64,000 bases of DNA. It comes from Acanthopleura granulata. Its lineage: Eukaryota > Mollusca > Polyplacophora > Chitonida > Chitonidae. The DNA lies in the NCBI GenBank assembly GCA_016165875.1, contig JABBOT010000004.1, positions 1,922,001 to 1,986,000 of the forward strand. Reading direction: 5' to 3'. The notes under the pieces were generated by a model that worked only from the letters and a program-made list of their open reading frames with translations, was not told the DNA's origin and ran no database searches. Below, in pieces: positions 24,201 to 33,535 of this stretch. Position 1 is the stretch's first letter; each line of letters opens with the position of its first letter. The translations under genes and the position numbers were made by a program.

Positions 24201-27186
24201 ATGATGTGTTTCAGTGATTTAGACTCTCTTGTGTGGACCGTCAGAGCCAACCATTGCTACAAAAGAACAGTGGATTGTTTAAAATGGACATGTATAGTTT
24301 ACATGTAACTGTCGTAGTACTTACATGTACATAACATTTGTCTTGTAAAGCAGGTCCTTTATGAATCTACTTACATTGTATATTTTCCTAGAAAGCTAAA
24401 ATTAACTTGAATGTTATGAATTTATTTATTTACCTTTAAATACTCAGTACTTGATGTCATCATCATGAATATTGAAATTGCATGTTGTCTGTCCACATGC
24501 ATGTGTCTACTGAGTGTGGATTGGGGTTTGTCTTAATTATAGGTAGGACACAGGTGGTGTGAGCTTGTTATTAAACACAAGTGTGCCAAGTGTTACCAAG
24601 ATGTAAGGGACTTTCTAGTTAGTCATCAGGTGAGACCTATCTTTTGTACTCTTATCTTTGTTTAGAATCTGTCTCTGCAGTGTTTACAAAAGAGGTGATG
24701 TTGATTTTGAGTAATTTTCTATTTCAACAGAAAGAGGACATTGAACAATATCATTTTCTCTAGAGGTGAGCAATGTGGTCTGTCTGCTTCTTTGAACATT
24801 TTGCCCGACAACGTGACTAAATGTACGAGATCTTGATTACCGTAAATGACCTCCTCGGGGCCTCCGTGGCTCAGTTAGTTAGCCTGTTAACGCAGCACAA
24901 TGACCCTCCCACCAATGTGGTCGCTGTGAGTTCAAGTCCAGCTCATGCTGGCTTCCTCTCTGGCCGTACGTGGGAAGATCTGCCATCAAACTGCTAATGG
25001 TCGTGGGTTTCCCCAGGGCTGTACTCAGTTTCTTCCAACCATAATATTTGCCACTGTCAAAGAAGTGAAATATTCTTGAGTACAGTGTAAAACACCAATG
25101 GAGTAAATAAATAAATAAATAAATAAATGACCAACTAAAATTTTGTTCAATAAATGCATTCATAAAGGCAAATAGATGCCATAAAATATTACTTTTTGGA
25201 GGTGAGGCCTATATTTTTCTGCAAGAATGTCACTCTACCTTCAAAACAAACTTCAAAACACCTCTCTGCAATCAATCGAATTCTCATAATCTAGAAAAAT
25301 AAGCATCTTTCTCATGGATGAAGTTTTAGGTCATTTAAAGTATATGCATACTATTCTTTCAGTGAACTGGAGCATAATGTAATCTGAGAGGAAAACACTA
25401 ATCTGAAGGGAAGCAACTTATCTGAGAGGAAACCACTAATCTGAGAGGAAACAACTTATCTGGGAGGAAACCACTAATCTTAGAGGAAAAATATAAACAA
25501 ATGGCTTATTCAACTCTCAGATAGTGATAGACTTTACTCAAGATCAGTTAAGGAAATGCAAATATGCTTGAATATGTTCAATACATATTATTGAACAAAT
25601 AAACAAACAGTACAACTTACAATATTATACAAGAGCAATACATACGATTACAAAATATTGGTTTCTAAAGGATTACCCTCCAAATCTTTATGGAATATCA
25701 AACTTCCAATGTTGAGTCAATTCATGTAAGTTGAAATCCTTAGTTCATGTGAACTCTTGAATCGAAGGTGATACTGGCCTCCAAGTGACGAACGGTAGGG
25801 GGTTCGGCATGCGGATGATGGTTTATGTCCAATGGCCCATCTAGATACACTTCCCAGGATGGACAGGTAGACGATAGCGTACGTGATGCTGAGCAAGCGA
25901 TATATATTTCCTCGGATTTCACTAAGTCGCTTCCAATGTACAATAGTGATGAAACGTACATAATCGCGCAAAGAGGCAATTAATGAGGGATGTAAGCTCC
26001 AAAATAACGTCTAAGAAAAGATAGCAAATGGCGAAACACAAGCTGTATTACAGAAAAATGGAGTACAATTGACGAATGTCGCATGGCATGAAAGCCTAGC
26101 TCCAGTAATATCCAGCAAAATCCTCAAGTGGACGTAAATATGACATCGCAAGTTCTGTAACTTCTCTCATATTTATAGACTAATGTAAAGAATATTCTGG
26201 ATTGTTTGATCGTAAACAGTGCAACATGGATATGTTTACAACACAAGTACACCTTTCCAGAATGTATGCTAAGTGTACAATGACATGAAACTTATAAACA
26301 GAGTAGCCTTGAGAATTCGCAATAGTGCAGGCTACAACGTGTACAGAGGGCAAAATCTAGATCAGACACTGACCCGGTTAGTACAAAAACAAATAAAAAA
26401 ATATAATACAGTATTTTAAAGATGGGTTCACAACAGTAGAGATCAGGACTGCGGACATTAGCCTCAAAGGATACACCCATCCACTCTCTAAGAACTTTCC
26501 CCTTATGGACAATCACCCTAATCCCCTAACATTTCCCTCTTAATATATATACATATATATATAACCAGGAAATCAACACAATATCTTTTGTTTTAATATG
26601 ATACAGTTTATTTCAATTTATCACTGTAAACCATACATTAGAGTTTCCCACAAAACCACAAAATGCATGGCAGGTTGGCAGAATAACTGTATGTGGCGCA
26701 GAACCCAATAATGTGAAGTTAAAGTAAATCTACAATATGATGTAACAAACAATAAATATGCATACAAATACACACTATCTATTATCAAATAGCCTGGTTA
26801 CATATATATTAGGGGGAAATGTCCATAGGGGAAATTCTCCTAGGTAGAAAATAATATCACTGACTTTACACAGAAAATTACTTTATAACATAGCATGCAT
26901 CATACTTTAATAAATCAAAAAAAAACATATTATTTGTTGTAGACTTTGAAATCATAAAGATTTGCTTCACCTCTGAGTTTAATTGGTATAATTTAGTTAG
27001 GCATGACTCTGTTTGGTGTTTTTGAAGGCAATGGGCGTGTACCTGTTCGGGGAGCTTGTCATATCTGGGGACCCCCGGCAGAGGGAGCTGGCCACGGCCT
27101 GTTTTGAGCAGATACGTGAAGACATGGAGGAGGGACCTTGCACCACAGTACACGCCATGCTGTATGGCCAACAAGCTGTATCATGA
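6283..27186 (+). CDS. AOPEP: Aminopeptidase O (M1 zinc metallopeptidase), 15 coding exons
   Basis: Exons: 6283-7748 (ATG 6304), 8421-8587, 9027-9144, 9440-9679, 10077-10263, 11176-11282, 12291-12390, 15810-15917, 16294-16334, 17110-17173, 17536-17595, 18113-18223, 23378-23494, 24543-24629, 27028-27186 (TGA 27184). All phases join, giving about 1036 residues against roughly 819 in human. The zinc site is HELSHSW in exon 5, and the third ligand E lies 18 residues after the HExxH motif in WLTEGFATYLED, the M1 spacing. Exon 6 fits only if exon 5 ends at the GTAGGT donor at 10264, not the earlier GTAATG at 10250. Exon 12 fits with the TAG acceptor at 18112. Its donor, GTCAGA, is weak. C-terminal exons match the ARM-like region (ADQLVLLLELM, GHRWCELVIKHK, AMGVYLFGEL). 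Human AOPEP cleaves N-terminal residues of peptides such as angiotensin III. The extra length is a Ser/Glu/Asp/Lys-rich insert in exon 1. Confidence 0.93.
6430..7430 (+). other. AOPEP exon 1 lineage-specific acidic insert
   Basis: Between the conserved N-terminal strand (LPVMSNISKILVKHFILDL) and the conserved block before the donor (FPSCIRVRYKTKPDGRSVKW) there are roughly 330 residues rich in Ser, Glu, Asp, Lys and Thr, with scattered Cys and no recognisable domain. The human protein has a shorter, poorly conserved insert at the same place. It is probably disordered. The frame is open throughout and encoded in one exon, so it is not an assembly artefact. Confidence 0.7.
10264..11175 (+). other. 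AOPEP intron 5, no feature recognised
   Basis: This is an AT-rich intron between the zinc-site exon and exon 6. Short open frames on both strands show no recognisable similarity, and no repeat family used elsewhere in the window was seen here. Confidence 0.6.
12163..12257 (-). repeat. tRNA-derived SINE head fragment
   Basis: Read on the minus strand, the segment contains a B-box-like GGTTCGAAACCC (forward GGGTTTCGAACC near 12177) and an A-box-like TGGTCCAGAAGG about 65 bp upstream. That is pol III promoter spacing. Nothing downstream resembles the other SINEs here, so it is a separate family or a fragment. It lies in AOPEP intron 6. Confidence 0.5.
12443..12705 (-). mobile_element. tRNA-derived SINE, family A, near full length
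   Basis: Minus orientation. The tRNA-related head (TCCTCCGTGGCTGAGG, then a B-box-like GAGTTCAAGTCCAGC) is at the right. The conserved 3' half contains CATAATGCTGGCCGCCGTC and then AATATTCTTGAGTACGG-type sequence. The (AAAT)n tail is at the left as TTTATTTATTTATTTG. The same layout recurs at 12775, 22712, 23661, 24857, 51824, 59168 and 60548. I believe it belongs to a SINE group widespread in molluscs (possibly the Meta-domain type); that name is from memory. Confidence 0.85.
12775..13010 (+). mobile_element. SINE family A, 5'-truncated copy
   Basis: Plus orientation. It starts within the tRNA-related part (CAATGACCAGTGAGC), continues through AAGTCCAGCTCATGCTGG and CACCATAATGCTGGCTGC, and ends with GAAATATCCTTGAGTATGGC and a decayed A-rich tail. 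With the copy at 12443-12705 in the opposite orientation, it forms an inverted pair about 70 bp apart in AOPEP intron 7. Confidence 0.8.
13865..14090. repeat. 23-bp minisatellite in AOPEP intron 7
   Basis: About ten imperfect tandem copies of a unit close to TTACCAGACACATGCCAATG plus AAT. The copies vary at several positions (GGCACATGAC, CACACATGCC, AAACAAATGTC), which suggests an old, no longer homogenised array. Confidence 0.8.
14740..15780. repeat. Decayed dispersed repeat with duplicated GGCGGCC-containing block
   Basis: Two imperfect blocks share an ATGGCGGCCA(A/G)GT motif followed by CA/AACGTGA or CATGACC, near 15036 and 15522, with similar flanks. Next to the second copy (15650-15770), a segment repeats TGAATGGCTTGAA twice, with AATAATTCGAAC-like sequence between. 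This looks like the remains of a noncoding dispersed repeat in AOPEP intron 7. No protein similarity was seen. Confidence 0.4.
17205..17375 (-). mobile_element. tRNA-derived SINE, family B
   Basis: On the minus strand it reads GGTGGCCTGGTGGTTAGAGC (A-box region), a B-box-like GATTGATCC, then GGGTCATACCA, TTAAAAATGATACTT and TTGCCTCGCTTGG. The same order is found on the plus strand at 63799-63930. This body differs from family A. It lies in AOPEP intron 10 and continues nearly to the exon at 17110-17173. Confidence 0.75.
18303..22098. repeat. 86-bp higher-order minisatellite (two 43-bp monomers) in AOPEP intron
   Basis: About 44 copies of an 86-bp dimer. Monomer A runs GAGTTTGCAGGTTGGTCAGG ... 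GTGCCTAACGCA; monomer B runs GAGTTTGCAGGATGATCCGG ... GTGTCCATCACA. Both are 43 bp and share the GAGTTTGCAGG start and the TAGAGTGTG middle. The A-B alternation is strict except for local rearrangements: B repeated in tandem around 20880-21010 and A followed by A near 21660. Dimers are nearly identical, with recurrent single-base variants (GTGGG/GTTGG, TGTGTAGAG/TGTGTGGAG, GCCCAACACA). The array lies wholly inside the intron 18224-23377. Confidence 0.95.
22098..22447. repeat. Divergent monomeric flank of the 43-bp repeat
   Basis: About eight 43-bp-scale units continue the array (GTTTG...TCAGGATGAGTAGAGTGTG...CACCGCA). They differ from each other and from monomers A and B and show no dimer alternation. 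They look like the ancestral, unhomogenised edge of the array at 18303-22098. Confidence 0.85.
22712..22955 (-). mobile_element. SINE family A, minus orientation
   Basis: The tail is at the left (TATTTATTTATTT). Then come the conserved ACTCAAGAATATTTCACATA block, CCATTACGGTGGGAGGAAAC, CATCCGCAGGCTGCTGG and the tRNA-related end. It is nearly full length but has lost the extreme tRNA head. It lies in the AOPEP intron before the exon at 23378. Confidence 0.8.
23661..23965 (+). mobile_element. SINE family A, full-length plus copy
   Basis: It starts GGGCCTCTGTGGCCAAGGGG (tRNA-like head), with TTCAAGTCCAG as the B-box region. It continues through TGGTTTCCTCCCACCAT and AAGTGAAATATTTTTGAGTG and ends in a long A/T-rich tail with AATAAATAAATAAA. 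It inserted 170 bp after the AOPEP exon at 23378-23494. Confidence 0.8.
24857..25130 (+). mobile_element. SINE family A, best preserved copy
   Basis: The full plan is visible in plus orientation: head GGGGCCTCCGTGGCTCAGTT, B-box region GTGAGTTCAAGTCCAGC, then GCTTCCTCTCTGGCCGTACG, CATAATATTTGCCACTGTC, GAAATATTCTTGAGTACAG and a clean (AAAT)n tail. This copy can serve as the in-window reference for the family. Confidence 0.85.
25385..25495. repeat. Short CTGAGAGGAAAC tandem repeat
   Basis: About six copies of AATCTGAGAGGAAACCACT / TTATCTGAGAGGAAACAAC alternate at roughly 19-bp spacing in AOPEP intron 14. Confidence 0.65.
25573..26533 (-). mobile_element. Possible solo or truncated LTR in AOPEP intron 14
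   Basis: On the minus strand, a purine tract (AAGAGGGAAA) is followed at 26533 by TGTTAGGGGATTAGGG. Near 26170 there is a TATAAATATGAG promoter-like motif, and AATAAT-type signals lie further on. TG...CA ends can be drawn at 26533-26156 (about 0.38 kb) or 26533-25573 (about 0.96 kb). No partner LTR, coding domain or target duplication was found, so this is a suggestion only. Short open frames across 25717-25979 match nothing I recognise. Confidence 0.3.
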
Positions 27187-29291
27187 CTGGAGTAGCCTCT
27201 CTGAGCTGTGTCATGACTGGAGTGGCCTCTCTGAGCTGTGTCATGATTGGAGTGGACTCTGTGAGTTGTGTTATGACTGGAGTGGCCTCTCTGAGTTGTG
27301 TTTTGGCTGGAGTGGCCTGTGTGAGATATGTTTTGGCTGGAGTGACCTCTGAGTGCAGTATCATGACTGGAGTAGTCTCTCTAAGCTGTATCATTGCTGG
27401 AGTGGCCTCTCTGAGCTGTGTCATGACTGGAGTGGCCTCTGTGAGCTGTGTCATGGCTGGAGTGGCCTCTGTGAGCTGTGTCATGATTGGAGTGGCCTCT
27501 GTGAGCTGTCATGGCTGGAGTGGAATTTGTGAGCTGTATCATGGCTGGAGTAGCCTCTCTGAGCTGTATCATGACTGGAATGGCCTGTGTGAGCTGTATC
27601 ATGACTGGTGTGGCCCCCATGAGCTGTGTCCTTTCTGGAGTGACCTCTGTTAGCTGTGTCATGGCTGGAGTGGCCTCTGTGAGCTGTGTCATGGCTTGAG
27701 TGGCCTCAGATGTATCATGACTGGAGTGGCCTCTGTGAGTTGTGTCATAGTTGGAGTGACCTCAGTGAGCCGTGTCATGACTGGAGTGGCCTCTGTGAGC
27801 TGTGTCATGGCTGAAGTTTTCCCTCTGAGTTGTGTCATGACTGAAGTGGCCTCTGTGAGCTGTGTCATGACTGAAATGGCCTCTCTGAGCTGCGTCATGG
27901 CTGGAGTGGTCTCTGTGAGCTGTGTCATGGCTGGAGTGGCCTATGTGTGCTGTATCATGACTGGAGTAGCCTCTGTGAGCTGTGTCATGGCTGGAGTGGC
28001 CGCTGTGAGCTGTGTCATGGCTGGAGTGGCTTCTGTGAGCTGTGTTTTGGCTGGAGTGGTCTCTATGAGCTGTATCATGACTGGAGTGGCCTCTGAATTG
28101 TGTTTTGACTGGAGTGGCCTCAGTGAGCTGTGTTTTGGCTTTAGTGACCTTTGTGTGCTGTATCATTACTGGAGTAGCCTCCCTGAGCTGTGTCATGACT
28201 AGAGTGGCCTCTCTAAGCTGTGTTTTGGCAGAAGTGGCCTCTATGAGCTGTGTTTGGCTTGAGTGGCCTATGTGTTATGTATCATGACTGGAGTGGCCTC
28301 TGCAAGCAGTGTCATGGCTGGAGTGGCCTTTGTGAGCTGCATCATGGCTGGAGTAGCCTCTCTGAGCTGTATCATGACAGGTGTGGCCCCCATGAGTTGT
28401 GTCATGGCTGGAGTGACCTCAGTGAGCCGTGTCATTGCTGAAGTGGGCTCTGTGAGCTATGTCATGGCTGGAGTGGCCTCAGATGTATCATGGCTGGAGT
28501 TTTCTTTCTGAGGTATGTCATGACTGAAGTGGCTTCTGTGAGCTTTGTTGTGACTTGAGTGCCCTCTGTGAGCTGTGTCACGGCTGGAGTGGCCTCTGTG
28601 AGCTGTGTCATGACTGGAGAGGCTTCTGTGAGCTGTGTTTTGGCAGGAGTGGCCTCTGTGTGCTTTATCATGACTGAAGTAGCTTTTCTGAGCTGTGTCA
28701 TGACTGAAGTGGCCTCTCTGAGCCATGTCATGACTGGAGGTTTCTCTCTGAGCTATGTCATGACTGAAGTGGCTTCGCTGAGCTGTGTCATGACTTGAGT
28801 GGCCTCTCTGTGCTGTGTCATGACTGAAATGCCCTCTGTGAGCTGTGTCGTGGCTGGAGTGGCCTTTCTGAGCTGTGTCATGACTTGAGTGGCCTCTCTG
28901 AACTGTACCTTGGCTGGAGTGGCTTCTCTGGTGTGTGCCATGACTGGAGTGGCCTCTGTGAGCTGTGTCCTGACTGGAGTGGCCTCTGTGAGCTGTGTCA
29001 TGGCTGGAATGGCCTCTGTGAGCTGTCATGACTAGAGTGGCCTCTGTGAGCTGTGTCATGACTGGAGTATTTTCTCTGAGCTGTGTCATGACTGAAGTGG
29101 CTTCTGTGAGCTGTGTCATGGCTTGAGTGGCCTCGCTGAGCTGTGTCATGACTGGAATGGCCTCTGTGAGCTGTGTCGTGGCTGGAGTGGCCTTTCTGAG
29201 CTGTGTCATGACTTGAGTGGCCTCTCTGAACTGTACTTTGGCTGGAGTGGTTTCTCTGGGCTGTGCCATGACTGGAGTGGCTTTTGTTAGC
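27175..29291. repeat. 30-bp minisatellite overlapping the AOPEP stop codon
   Basis: About 70 copies of a 30-bp unit: TCATGACTGGAGTGGCCTCT followed by GTGAGCTGTG, with frequent variants TGGCTGG, TTTTGGCTGG and GACTGAAG. The first unit starts at 27175 in frame with AOPEP. It supplies the last three codons (Ala-Val-Ser) and the TGA at 27184-27186. Because 30 is a multiple of three and the unit lacks stops in several frames, open frames up to 270 codons arise on both strands with a 10-residue period; I regard these as artefacts. The array is probably in the AOPEP 3'UTR or just downstream. Confidence 0.92.
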
Positions 29292-31870
29292 TGTGTATTG
29301 TATTGTATTGTATTTTTTATTCACCAAAGTTGTAATTAGAGAACATGTTTACGGAAAATAAAGCACGGCGGGTATAAAGGGCTTGATCTATCCCGGGGGA
29401 GTACAAGTATATAAAATGGCGCTGGTGGTAGGTTAATTATAAGTAAATAATAAGAGAGTAAACGCTTTACATATACAAGAAAAACACAAAGCAGTGTCAC
29501 GTGCCAAAAAAGTTGCTGTGGTACCTGGCTATGAGACATTTATAAGTTTGAAAAGAAGTCAGAATTGTTTCATCCAGTGATCTTTCATTTTGGACTTAAA
29601 CAGAGAAAGTGAGTCAATAGGTTTTAGAGAAATCGGTAGCCTGTTCCATTCCCGGGGGATCATATTTATTGTGTAGAGAGACAGGTGGAAGAGTGGAGGG
29701 GTCAAGATAGGTTAAGACATTGTGTTCTGGTTGGATAATTGTGTATATCTGATTGTTTTTGAAACATGTTACGGCAGTTCAGCGGTATTTTATAGGGGTC
29801 ATATGTGTATTTATGAGCGATTAAGAAAGAAGATTGGGAAGTTTAGTGGTAAAATAATCAGAGATCTGAAGAGAGGGTCTTTATGTTCGAGTCGTTCAGA
29901 TACGGTTACTGAATGCACTGCGCGTTTTTGTAACAGATTCATGGGTCTGAGATGAGAGGGATAAGTGTTTCCCTATAAAGCACAAGCATAGTTCAGAAAA
30001 GGGGAAATCAAGGAGTTGTAAAGTATTAATAGAATTGGTTTGTTCATGATGTATTTAATATGGTTAATTATGCCAATGTTGCGAGATACTTTTTTACATA
30101 TGTAACTGATATGGGATGTCCAGGAGAGTTTGCTGTTAAACATTATACCCAAAATTTAAATTCGGAAACATAATCCATAACTGACCTTTGCATGGAAAGC
30201 CGAGGAAAGTCCTTAGGAGGAGAGGATACTTGTCCGATGACCATACATTTGGTTTTATTAACGTTTAACGATAGCCTGTTTGAAATAATCCAGTCTCGAA
30301 TCTTTTCGAGTTCAGCTGACATGGTAGTGACTGCTTCGTTTACATTTATGGATGAGGTACACACACTTGTGTCGTCGGCGAATAATACATGTTTCAATAC
30401 AGTAGAGGCATTAGTTATGTCGTTGATATAGCAAAGAAATAAGATGGGCCCTAGGATGGATCCCTGTGGGACTCCACAGTCAACAGAGGAAACTATGGAG
30501 TCATACTGAACACACATGAGTTCGGCCTGCTAAATAACTTGACAGCCATAGAGGTGGTTTGGCATGAAAGACGTAGTGTTTGAGTTTACTCAGGAGTACC
30601 TTGTGATTCACGATATCAAATGCTTAGGATAAATCTAAGAAAGTAACAAGACTAGTTTCTCTCTTCCCTGGCAGATACGAGAAAATCGCATAAAGAACAT
30701 GCCGCAAGCATGGTGGAATGATGGGCACGAAAACAATTTTGATCAGGCGATATGATATTAGTTTCTTCGAGAAAATTTGTAATATTAATTACTGCCGTTT
30801 TATTCAGATATTTTACTTATGCCTGGGAGGCCAGATATCGGTCGATGATTTTCGAGTAGGTTGGGTTCTCCTGACTTATGAATGGGTGTAATTTTAGCAA
30901 TCTTTACTGGGTCCGGGACGTGACCACTTTCGCAAGATAAGTTAATGATGTGAGCTAACGGAATAGAAATATACTCGGAAACTAGTTTGAGATCCGACAT
31001 ATTGATACCGTCAATTCCAGATGCCGAAGATTTTAAGGAGTCAGTTGTCGAAACTGGTTGCATGTGAGACGAGAGAGAAATTGAACGTATTTGGGATTGG
31101 CTGGCCAAGGTATTGAGAAAAGTCGCATGGAACATGCGGTATTTTTGATTCAAAATTAGATGCCTTGACAGAAAAATAATTATTGAAACTATCCGCTATA
31201 CCTTCTTTGTCAGACACATCACGACTATATAGAGTAAAAGTTTTTTTTTTAAAGCGAATACGATTTACCTCTGCCAAGTACCGTTGTGAACTTTCCAAGT
31301 GGCCTTTATGTGATTAATGCACTGTACGAATTTATTTTCAAAATATGTTTTACGAGAGAATTTAATCATAGTATTCAGCTTATTTCTATATTTCCTGTAT
31401 TTAATTCGAGTGTTTGGGGAGGGAAACTTAAGTTACTCGCGGTACAGTTTGTTTTTTTCGTTAATTGACGTAAGGAGAGATGGCGTTATCCATGATTTGG
31501 GTATTCTTTGACGAGGAGCGGCGACAGTCCGCTTTGGGAAAACTTCATCATAATCTTTTTCAAACTTTTCTGCAGAAATTTTTAGGGTTGTTTTTTTTTT
31601 ATGACCTCATTCCAGTTAAGGTTTTTAATGATTTCCTGGAACTGACATATCTGAGCAGGTGATTTGGGTCGGTAGGTAAAACTTTGAGGCTGTCTTGTGG
31701 AAATGGGTGTTTAAAAAATATTGAACACAGGTAAATGATCAGAGATATCCGTCAAAAGGATACCTGGAGTCAGAATCGTGAAAAGTTACGAAAATATTTT
31801 CAATCAAGGTTGCTGAGCGGGCTATCACTCTAGTTGGTATAGCTATTAGAGTAAGCATGCCACCCACCGC
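29292..31870 (-). mobile_element. Degraded non-LTR retrotransposon (LINE, CR1/Jockey-like)
   Basis: Reading on the minus strand, the endonuclease end is near 31850-31720, with SDHLPVF at about 31735 and an upstream PTRVIARSATLIENIF block in a different frame. Reverse transcriptase follows: the segment at 31153-30800 has GIDGINMSDLK and IAKITPIHKSG...HRPIS, and 30517-30143 has CGVPQGSILGPILF and LFADDT. The coding region has frameshifts and stops and no intact ORF2, and the 5' end is missing. The 3' end is a short (AATAC)n run at 29292-29320 rather than poly(A), as in CR1/L2-type LINEs. The exact clade is not resolved. Confidence 0.8.
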
Positions 31871-33040
31871 TAAAAAACAAAGTGGACACCGATATGGTTT
31901 TAGGACTTGACTTCCTATTAATTGCGTACAATGAAGTTTTACTTTGTACCGTTAAGTATTTGTGGTAAAATTCCCCCGATGAAGTGTGCTTCTCTGCCAA
32001 TTTTGTCTAGAGTGGGCAGTGGCCAGAACACCCCGAGTCTGAAAAATAAAGAAATAATGAAAAAAAGGTTAAGCACACAACTAACTTGGGTTGTTACAGC
32101 ACTAATCACATCAACACATTTCCCAAATATTGTATCTGTTGCATTTACCCTTTTCCCATGAAAGGCCATCAGATATCTGCTTTGAGCAGGGTATTTGAAG
32201 TGTGGGGCAATATGGCTGAGGTCATTCCAGGGGAGATAATCATGGTCTCTCCCACAAAGAAATATGCAAATTCAAAGGAGGGTACGACAGGGTGGGTGTG
32301 AAAGTAGTACCAGCTGTCCCTCATGCACATTGGGAATGGTGAAGTACATATTAAATATTACAGTTTTGTGCAGTTTAACAGATTAAATGATATTAAGCCA
32401 ACTGTATTTATTCTATCAATAAAAATTATATTCAGGAAAGGAAGTTAAATATTTTCACAGAAGTGTAATTCAGTCTTGGAAGGCTCTAGGTGTGGGAAAT
32501 TTGAGTGAGTTTATCACACTGAAATTTATGGAGTCAAAGATAAAGCACACACACAAAAACTAATTTACTTTACTCTAACTACTTCAGTACACGAGCTTGC
32601 TGTCTGTACTTACATGCAAGTTGTATAATCTACTTGTATATACTGTGGTGATCAAAATATAATGTAGGTACAATAACTACAGTGCTGTCAGGAATGCACA
32701 TATTTGAGTAAATCAGAAATTACATGTGAAATTTACCTTTATTGGTTGATATTTCATCCCATTTGTACTTCAGTGGAAAGGTAAGTCCGTTTCACATCTT
32801 TGCAGATCTTCAGCTGAAAGATAGGAGAAAATGCATAACAACACGTATAGTAAGCTACACGCTCAGAAGCATTTTTTCTACTTTTCCTTCAACAACCACT
32901 TGTTTTACCATCTGTGTAATAAATGAAATGTGCTCTTGTGTTGGCCTTTTAAATACAAGGACAGACCTATAAATTTAAAACCTATCCATTGCGTACCTTA
33001 TCTGTTAACATGTAGAGCAGGAAGATCCTTCATGTAATGT
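31871..33040. other. AT-rich interval, no feature recognised
   Basis: Only short open frames are present on both strands, without recognisable domains. No member of the repeat families described elsewhere in this window was seen. Confidence 0.5.
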
Positions 33041-33535
33041 GAGTCACTGAGCATTTACCGCGCTGCTATCCACCACAGAGGAGTCACTGAGCATTTACCG
33101 AGTTGCTATCCACCACAGGACAGTCACTGAGCATTTACCGGGTTGCTATCCAACACAGGACAGTCACTGAGCATTTACCGGGTTGCTATCCACCACAGGA
33201 CAGTCACTGAGCATTTACCGAGTTGCTATCCAACACAGGACAGTCACTGAGCATTTACCGAGTTGCTATCCACCACAGGACAGTCACTGAGCATTTACCG
33301 AGTTGCTATCCACCACAGGACAGTCACTGAGCATTTACCGAGTTGCTATCCACCACAGGACAGTCACTGAGCATTTACCGGGTTGCTATCCAACACAGGA
33401 GAGTCACTGAGGATTTACTCGGCTTCTATCCATCACAAGAGAGTGACTGAGCATTTGTCGGGCAACTATCTACCACAAGAGAGTCACTGAGTATTTTCCG
33501 GGCTGCTATCCACCACAGGAGAGTCAGCAAGACAT
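33041..33535. repeat. 40-bp minisatellite
   Basis: About twelve tandem copies of a 40-bp unit: CAGTCACTGAGCATTTACCG followed by (G/A)GTTGCTATCCACCACAGGA. Interior copies are nearly identical (AGTTGC/GGTTGC and CCACC/CAACA variants). The first and last two or three copies are diverged, the usual edge pattern of an array homogenised by unequal exchange. Confidence 0.93.

Noticed and set aside
27059..29327. Many open frames of 60-270 codons on both strands with 10-residue periodicity
   Set aside because: They follow from a 30-bp repeat (a multiple of three) lacking stops in several frames. Frames on both strands are equally open, with no domain, start context or splice support.
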